This document shows, one piece after another, positions 60,037-64,000 of a DNA stretch of 64,000 nucleotides. How positions within the stretch are numbered: position 1 is the first letter of the stretch; the number at the start of each line of letters is the position of its first letter. Below the pieces are notes generated by a model that saw nothing but the letters and a program-made list of their open reading frames with translations, was not told the DNA's origin and did not search any database. This DNA is from Marinibacterium anthonyi (lineage in GTDB: Bacteria; Pseudomonadota; Alphaproteobacteria; Rhodobacterales; Rhodobacteraceae): assembly GCA_003217735.2 (NCBI GenBank), contig CP031585.1, positions 1,785,501-1,849,500 of the forward strand, in the 5' to 3' direction. Position numbers and translations under genes: made by a program.

Positions 60037-60069
60037 GTTTTCAAGGGCCCCCGTTTTCAAGGCCCCCCC
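60037..60069. repeat. Two tandem copies of a C-tract unit
   Basis: GTTTTCAAGG followed by a short G/C run occurs twice in succession (60037-60052 and 60053-60069). It lies between the katG stop and the terminator hairpin. This is probably simple duplication. Confidence 0.6.
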
Positions 60070-60110
60070 GCGCGTCACGGCGCGGGGATCACCGATGGAT
60101 CACAACCGGA

Positions 60111-62497
<2,387 letters not shown>

Positions 62498-63409
62498 ATG
62501 AATGGATTGACGATGAAACACCTCCGCTACTTCGAGGCGCTGGCCCGGCACGGCCATTTCGGTCTCGCGGCGGAGGCCTGCTCGATCTCGCAGCCGGCGC
62601 TGTCGGTGCAGATGAAGGAGCTTGAGGCCCTGCTGGGTGCGCCTCTGATCGAACGGACCACGCGGCGGATCCGCCTGACCAGCCTGGGCGAGGTGCTGGC
62701 CGAGCGCGCGCGCGAGATCCTGCGCCAGGTGGACGAGATCGGCGACCTGGCCCGCACCGCCCATGGTGCGCTGGCCGGGCGGCTGCGGCTGGGGGTGATC
62801 CCGACGGTGGCGCCCTACCTGTTGCCCCGGCTGATCCGGGCGCTGGCCACGGATTTCCCCGAACTGGACCCCCGCCCGCGCGAAGCGGTGACGGGGCGTT
62901 TGATCGAGGAACTGCTGCAGGGGCGGCTGGACACGGCCATCGTGGCGCTGCCGGTGTCGGAACCGGCGCTGCATGAATGCCGGCTGTTCGACGAGGAATT
63001 CGTGCTGGTGCGCCCGTTGGCGGATGCGAAGAAGCCGGTGCCGAACCCTGACGCCCTGCGCGAGATGCGGCTGCTGCTGCTGGAGGAGGGCCATTGCTTT
63101 CGCGACCAGGCGCTGTCGTTCTGCAAGCTCACGCCGTCGGTCACGCGCGAGCTGATGGAAGGCTCGTCGCTGTCGACGCTGGTGCAGATGGTGGGCGCGG
63201 GCATCGGCATCACCCTGATCCCCGAGATGGCTGTCCCGATCGAGACCCGTTCGGCCGCCGTATCCGTCGCGCGCCTGCCCAGACCGCGCCCCAGCCGGAC
63301 CATAGGCATGGTCTGGCGCAAGACCGCGCCGCTGGCGGGGCAGCTGGAAAAGATCGCCGAGGTGGTGCGCCGTGCGTCAGAGGATCCGGACCGCGCCGAA
63401 GTGGCCTAG
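62498..63409 (+). CDS. oxyR: LysR family peroxide sensor OxyR
   Basis: This 303-residue LysR-type regulator has an N-terminal winged helix (HLRYFEALARHGHFGLAAEACSISQPALSVQMKELE) and a substrate-binding domain. The redox pair that defines OxyR is present: Cys200 and Cys209 in EEGHCFRDQALSFC, with the same eight-residue spacing as Cys199 and Cys208 in E. coli. Oxidation by hydrogen peroxide forms a disulfide that switches on target genes, here katG. A second ATG at 62513 would shorten it by five residues. Its stop interlocks with that of the convergent LysR gene. Confidence 0.95.
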   Translation: MNGLTMKHLRYFEALARHGHFGLAAEACSISQPALSVQMKELEALLGAPLIERTTRRIRLTSLGEVLAERAREILRQVDEIGDLARTAHGALAGRLRLGVIPTVAPYLLPRLIRALATDFPELDPRPREAVTGRLIEELLQGRLDTAIVALPVSEPALHECRLFDEEFVLVRPLADAKKPVPNPDALREMRLLLLEEGHCFRDQALSFCKLTPSVTRELMEGSSLSTLVQMVGAGIGITLIPEMAVPIETRSAAVSVARLPRPRPSRTIGMVWRKTAPLAGQLEKIAEVVRRASEDPDRAEVA

Positions 63410-64000
63410 AGGATCCCGGCGGACCGGATGTCCTTCTGGGCGAAATCGATCAGCGCGCGGACCTTGCGGGGCAGGGTGCGGCCTTCGAGGTATATGGCGT
63501 TCAGTGGATGGGGCGGGCCTTCGTGCCCTTCCAGCAGGCGGACCAGCTGGCCGTCCTCCAGCGCGGTGCCCAGGACGAACTTGGGGCAATAGGCGATGCC
63601 GCGCCCGGCGATGGCCAGGTCGCGGGCCACATGGGCGGAATTGACCTGAAAGCGCGAGGTCACCCGGACCTCGACCGCATCGACGCCGGTTCCGAAGACC
63701 CAGACCGTTGGATTGTGGCGGTTTGAATCGATTACGCAGGCATGGCCCGCCAGGTCTTGCGGGCGCTCCGGCGTGCCATGCCGGTCCAGGTATTCCGGCG
63801 CGGCCACCAGCCGGCTTTCGATCTGCCCCAGCTTGCGCACCTTGACCGACGACACCTCGGTCACGCCGATGCGAAAGGCCAGGTCGATCCCGTCGCGCGC
63901 CAGATCGGCGTAACTGTCGTTCAGCCGCAGATCGACCGTCAGGTCGGGATGCGCCTCGGTAAAGCGGATCAGCATGTCCTTGACGTAAAGCTCGCCGAAA
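63406..64000 (-). CDS. LysR family regulator, N-terminus beyond window
   Basis: About 198 residues of the C-terminal substrate-binding domain are visible; the frame stays open to base 64000, so the DNA-binding domain lies outside. HPDLTVDLRLNDSYADLARDGIDLAFRIG is typical of the large CrgA/DsdC-like group of LysR proteins, as are VRKLGQIESRLVAAPEYLDRHG and GIAYCPKFVLGTALEDGQLVRLL. The stop overlaps the oxyR stop on the other strand. Targets and ligand cannot be inferred. Confidence 0.9.
   Translation of the reverse strand, partial: FGELYVKDMLIRFTEAHPDLTVDLRLNDSYADLARDGIDLAFRIGVTEVSSVKVRKLGQIESRLVAAPEYLDRHGTPERPQDLAGHACVIDSNRHNPTVWVFGTGVDAVEVRVTSRFQVNSAHVARDLAIAGRGIAYCPKFVLGTALEDGQLVRLLEGHEGPPHPLNAIYLEGRTLPRKVRALIDFAQKDIRSAGIL

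Overview
The window reads as a chromosomal segment of a high-GC alphaproteobacterium, most likely a marine or soil Rhodobacteraceae (Roseobacter/Paracoccaceae-type). The evidence is the very high third-position GC, dense catabolic operons joined by ATGA/TGATG overlaps, several peptide, purine and sugar ABC importers, and an oxyR-katG divergent pair. I saw no rRNA, tRNA, CRISPR array, insertion sequence or phage gene. Nearly all of the sequence is coding, and the long antisense ORFs are GC-driven shadows.

Region 1 (1-19605) is an IclR-controlled catabolic block. It holds a partial M20 amidohydrolase, an IclR regulator, and an operon of an M28-like protein, a quinone-oxidoreductase-like protein, HyuB, HyuA and an M20 hydrolase. 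A second operon follows with a complete dipeptide-type ABC importer (substrate-binding protein (SBP), two permeases, two ATPases) and two NtaA/SnaA-type flavin monooxygenases, closed by a strong terminator. A hydantoin-racemase-like gene that lacks both expected cysteines comes next. Three near-identical operator-like elements (GAAAC-N3-GTTTC followed by TGAAA) precede the three transcription units. Together they suggest uptake, oxidation and ring or amide hydrolysis of an unidentified N-containing (lactam/hydantoin/peptide-like) compound.

Region 2 (19615-30386) is a second dipeptide-type ABC operon on the minus strand, with an EEP-family phosphohydrolase and a FAH/hydratase-family gene downstream and a divergent GntR/UTRA regulator. 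An amidase and a divergent PLP (D-serine dehydratase/D-threonine aldolase-like) enzyme follow.

Region 3 (30662-36652) is a three-subunit molybdenum hydroxylase (CoxM/S/L-like, but not CO dehydrogenase by its active-site loop) with a MoaD/ThiS-like protein, then a TrkA/TrkH (KtrAB-like) potassium uptake pair.

Region 4 (36981-51643) looks like a purine/nucleoside salvage-catabolism block. It has a PotABCD-type importer, a nucleoside/purine-type amidohydrolase, an M20 hydrolase, a nucleoside hydrolase, a phosphoribosyltransferase and an adenine-deaminase-like protein. A GntR/UTRA regulator is divergent from a sugar-type ABC importer with a PfkB kinase.

Region 5 (51640-57855, minus strand) is another sugar-type ABC operon (SBP, two unusual permeases, GH63-like hydrolase, ATPase). 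Its ATPase gene is tail-to-tail with the preceding operon, which has no ATPase of its own. One permease carries an inserted DUF11-like periplasmic domain and the other an extra N-terminal membrane bundle.

Region 6 (57856-64000) holds a 643-bp gene-free region, a secreted protein of unknown function, ribulose-phosphate 3-epimerase, katG divergent from oxyR, and a partial LysR regulator at the window edge.
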